DNA of 64,000 nucleotides, from positions 523,100 to 587,099 of the forward strand of contig NZ_FOHX01000004.1 in the NCBI RefSeq assembly GCF_900111685.1. The letters run 5' to 3'. The position numbers and the translations under genes were made by a program. Numbering within the stretch: position 1 is the stretch's first letter; each line of letters begins with the position of its first letter. Below, one piece after another: positions 61,915 through 64,000 of the stretch. The DNA comes from Nonomuraea wenchangensis (GTDB taxonomy: Bacteria > Actinomycetota > Actinomycetes > Streptosporangiales > Streptosporangiaceae). Under the pieces are notes generated by a model. It did not search any database. It saw only the letters and a list, made by a program, of their open reading frames with translations, and had not been told where the DNA came from.

Positions 61915-64000
61915 GTACGGAGCCGACGAAATTCGACCTGGCCACGCTGCTGTTCGACCACGGCGACGTGCCCGGCGCGCTGAGGCTGCTCGATGAGGTG
62001 CTGGCCGAGGCGGACGCGGACCAGGACCCGACCTCCCGATTCTTCGCCCTGGTACAGAAGTCCGGGTGGTCGCGGGAGATCGGCCGCATGACCGAGGCGG
62101 CCGAGTCGCTTGACGCTGCCGAGCGTGAGCTTTCGTCCTTGCCCCACGAGGGGCAGGAAATGCTGTTGGCCGCCCTGCTCCTTGAGCAGGGCATCGCGGC
62201 GCAGCGCACAGGCGACTTTGATCACGCGGATGCGCTGCTCGAGGAGTCCCGCCGACTGGTCAGCGGCACGGGTGCCGCCGATCTCCACGTGCCGGACGTG
62301 CTCGTCAATCAGGCGGCTGGTCACCTGGCGCTGGGTCGGCCGGAGCAGGCGAAGCGGTTGTTGCTGGCCGCCCTCGAAACAGACGAGCGGATCGGCAACG
62401 TCCGCGGCCGCGCTCATGAGCTCAACATGCTCGGTCTGGTCTCTCTCCAGCTCGGCGACCTCGACACCGCGCGGGCACACTTCGAGCAGTCCTGCAGCCT
62501 GGCGTCCGAGGCCGGCTACCTGCGGTTCGCTGCCGATGCCGCGAGCAATTTCGCGATAGTGCTGGATCTCCGCGGGGAGCATGACAAAGTCGTCAGAACG
62601 TTGCGCGAACTGGGCTCCTTCTGGGCGGACACGGGCGACGTGGCGAGCCACGCGTGCCTGATGGCCAACCGCGGGGCGCTGGCCGCCCGTCAAGGGGATG
62701 TCGTCACAGCCGAGGACCTCTTCATGAAGTCACGAGAGCTGCACCGGGAATCCGGTAACTGGGTCCACATGATTCAGGATCAGACGAACCTCAGCATGCT
62801 GGCCAACGTCCGGGGGGACCTCGAAGCCGCACTTGCCATCGCCGAGAACGCACTCGCGCAGGCCCGCGAGCATACGCTGGTCATCCACATGTGGCACCTG
62901 GAATATCTCATTGCCTCGCACAAGCTTGAGCTCCTCAAGCGGGATGGACATCCGGACGAATTACGCGCCCGCTGGAGCAGCGAGGCGACGGCCGGCCTGA
63001 ACGCCGCCATCGACCTGATCGAGCTGCTGAGGGCCCACGCAGGACGCCCAGAGGAGCGGCAATGGCTGCTCGCCGACAAGGAGGTGGTCTACGAGACAGC
63101 CATAATGTTCGCCGCGGCCAGGGGACGTCCCGACGAGGCGTTCCTGCTCTGCGAACGGGCCAGATCGAGGTCGTTTCTGGAATCACTCGGGGTTCAGCGG
63201 CTGCGTCGCTATGATCCGGACAGTCCGAGCGGCGAAACCTACCAAAATCTGGTCGATCGCCTGCTGGACCCGGACACTCCCAGCGAACGCAAGCATGTCT
63301 TACTCGACAAGCTTCGCACCTTGCGCGCCCGCACCGTCGCGGAGCTACCCGACGTGGCCGTGATCACCGAGCCCGCCCTGCCGTCCATCGAGGAGATCTG
63401 CGCCGCCATCCCCGCCTACATTCGTGTCCTGGTTCATTTCGTGATCGGTCACAAGATCCTGGTGTTCCTCCTGGACCGCCAGGGACTTCACGACTGCACG
63501 ATGGTCTCGGTCGGGGAACCTCTCGAGCAGATCGTCCGGCGCTTCAGACAGGAGATCGAGGACGACGACGCCGATCTGGAGGCGGGCAATCTCTTCTTCG
63601 GCGCGCTTTTCCGTCCCGCCATGCCGTTCCTGTCGGAAACCGCGAATCTCATCGTCGTTCCGCACAGTGAGCTGCACCACCTGCCTTACAGCGCGTTCTG
63701 GTTCCGTCCGGCGGGGCCGGACGCGCCGCCTCGCCAGTACCTGAAAAACCGGTTCCATCTCGCCGCCCTGCCATCCGCGAGCTGCCTGCCGACCGTGTTC
63801 AAGGACGCCGACGCAACGTACGGCCCAGCCATCGTCCTGGGAGACCCGTTGGGCGACCTGCCGGGAGCGGCGCGAGAGGCCGCGATCGTGGCGGACCTGC
63901 TGGGCGTGCCCGCGCTGCTCGGTGAGCACGCCAGACGCGAGGCGTTCCTGGGCGCCCAGCGCCCAGGCGTGCTGCACGTCGCCGCACACGGCACCTACAA
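61911..64000 (+). CDS. TPR-CHAT protease (3' end cut off)
   Basis: At least 696 codons from ATG at 61911, running off the right edge. The first 400 residues are TPR-like helical repeats (ELNMLGLVSLQLGDLDTARA; QDQTNLSMLANVRGDLEAAL). From about 470 comes the CHAT domain, a caspase-like cysteine protease fold: ANLIVVPHSELHHLPYSAFW, LGDPLGDLPGAAREAAIVAD, and the catalytic-His motif VLHVAAHGTY just before the cut. The catalytic Cys must lie beyond the window. Bacterial TPR-CHAT proteins act in defence or cell-death systems when a sensor triggers them; that role here is inferred. Confidence 0.9.
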   Translation, partial: MSTEPTKFDLATLLFDHGDVPGALRLLDEVLAEADADQDPTSRFFALVQKSGWSREIGRMTEAAESLDAAERELSSLPHEGQEMLLAALLLEQGIAAQRTGDFDHADALLEESRRLVSGTGAADLHVPDVLVNQAAGHLALGRPEQAKRLLLAALETDERIGNVRGRAHELNMLGLVSLQLGDLDTARAHFEQSCSLASEAGYLRFAADAASNFAIVLDLRGEHDKVVRTLRELGSFWADTGDVASHACLMANRGALAARQGDVVTAEDLFMKSRELHRESGNWVHMIQDQTNLSMLANVRGDLEAALAIAENALAQAREHTLVIHMWHLEYLIASHKLELLKRDGHPDELRARWSSEATAGLNAAIDLIELLRAHAGRPEERQWLLADKEVVYETAIMFAAARGRPDEAFLLCERARSRSFLESLGVQRLRRYDPDSPSGETYQNLVDRLLDPDTPSERKHVLLDKLRTLRARTVAELPDVAVITEPALPSIEEICAAIPAYIRVLVHFVIGHKILVFLLDRQGLHDCTMVSVGEPLEQIVRRFRQEIEDDDADLEAGNLFFGALFRPAMPFLSETANLIVVPHSELHHLPYSAFWFRPAGPDAPPRQYLKNRFHLAALPSASCLPTVFKDADATYGPAIVLGDPLGDLPGAAREAAIVADLLGVPALLGEHARREAFLGAQRPGVLHVAAHGTY

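Overview
The window is a very GC-rich actinobacterial chromosome segment. Its strong G/C third-position bias, GTG/TTG starts, leaderless-looking starts and gene content (SARP/AfsR regulator, Asp23/AmaP operon, NarL-type two-component pairs, RHS toxin and CHAT proteins) fit a filamentous member of the Streptosporangiales, perhaps Nonomuraea-like. The genus is inferred, not shown. I saw no rRNA, tRNA, CRISPR array, insertion sequence or prophage.

Layout. 1-1306: two secreted proteins (a cut-off I36-type protease inhibitor and an M15-like peptidoglycan peptidase). 1466-7080: two NarL-type two-component systems flanking lgt and a CPBP membrane protease. 7298-15288: the complete K+ uptake locus (a 27-aa membrane micropeptide, kdpF, A, B, C, D, E), with an unusually long KdpC. 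15300-29115: an AfsR/SARP-type regulator divergent from a secreted LamG protein, then a 2321-aa RHS/Hint polymorphic toxin and its overlapping candidate immunity gene. 29125-35503: alpha/beta hydrolase, NACHT ATPase, SpoIIE-type phosphatase and GH15 glycosidase, tightly packed. 35442-41394: transporters, small membrane proteins, an M20 amidohydrolase and a TRIC/YadS channel.

41562-46043 is the most interesting block. It is a compact peptide (RiPP) cluster: a 51-aa precursor with a double-glycine leader, an MvdD-like ATP-grasp ligase, a PpiC/SurA-like maturation protein, a 62-aa membrane protein and a C39-peptidase ABC exporter. The last four are joined by stop/start overlaps, so precursor, modification, leader removal and export are all encoded in 4.5 kb.

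46157-51712: an SPW-repeat membrane protein, then a minus-strand operon of two Asp23 proteins, DUF2273, DUF6286-like, AmaP-like, a DMT exporter and an MFS exporter (cell-envelope stress). 51855-52461: leftover immunity genes, including an Imm8 gene broken by one base. 52569-56224: an ArsR repressor with a visible operator, an ABC-2 exporter and a two-component pair. 56342-60138: a short NUDIX protein, an unknown protein and a further two-component pair. 60375-64000: an unknown 138-aa protein, an unknown 207-aa protein and a TPR-CHAT protease cut by the window end, a possible protease-effector module.

In all the window holds five two-component systems (four NarL-type, one KdpDE), and several modules concerned with conflict or peptide secretion (RHS toxin, orphan immunity genes, NACHT, CHAT, RiPP).
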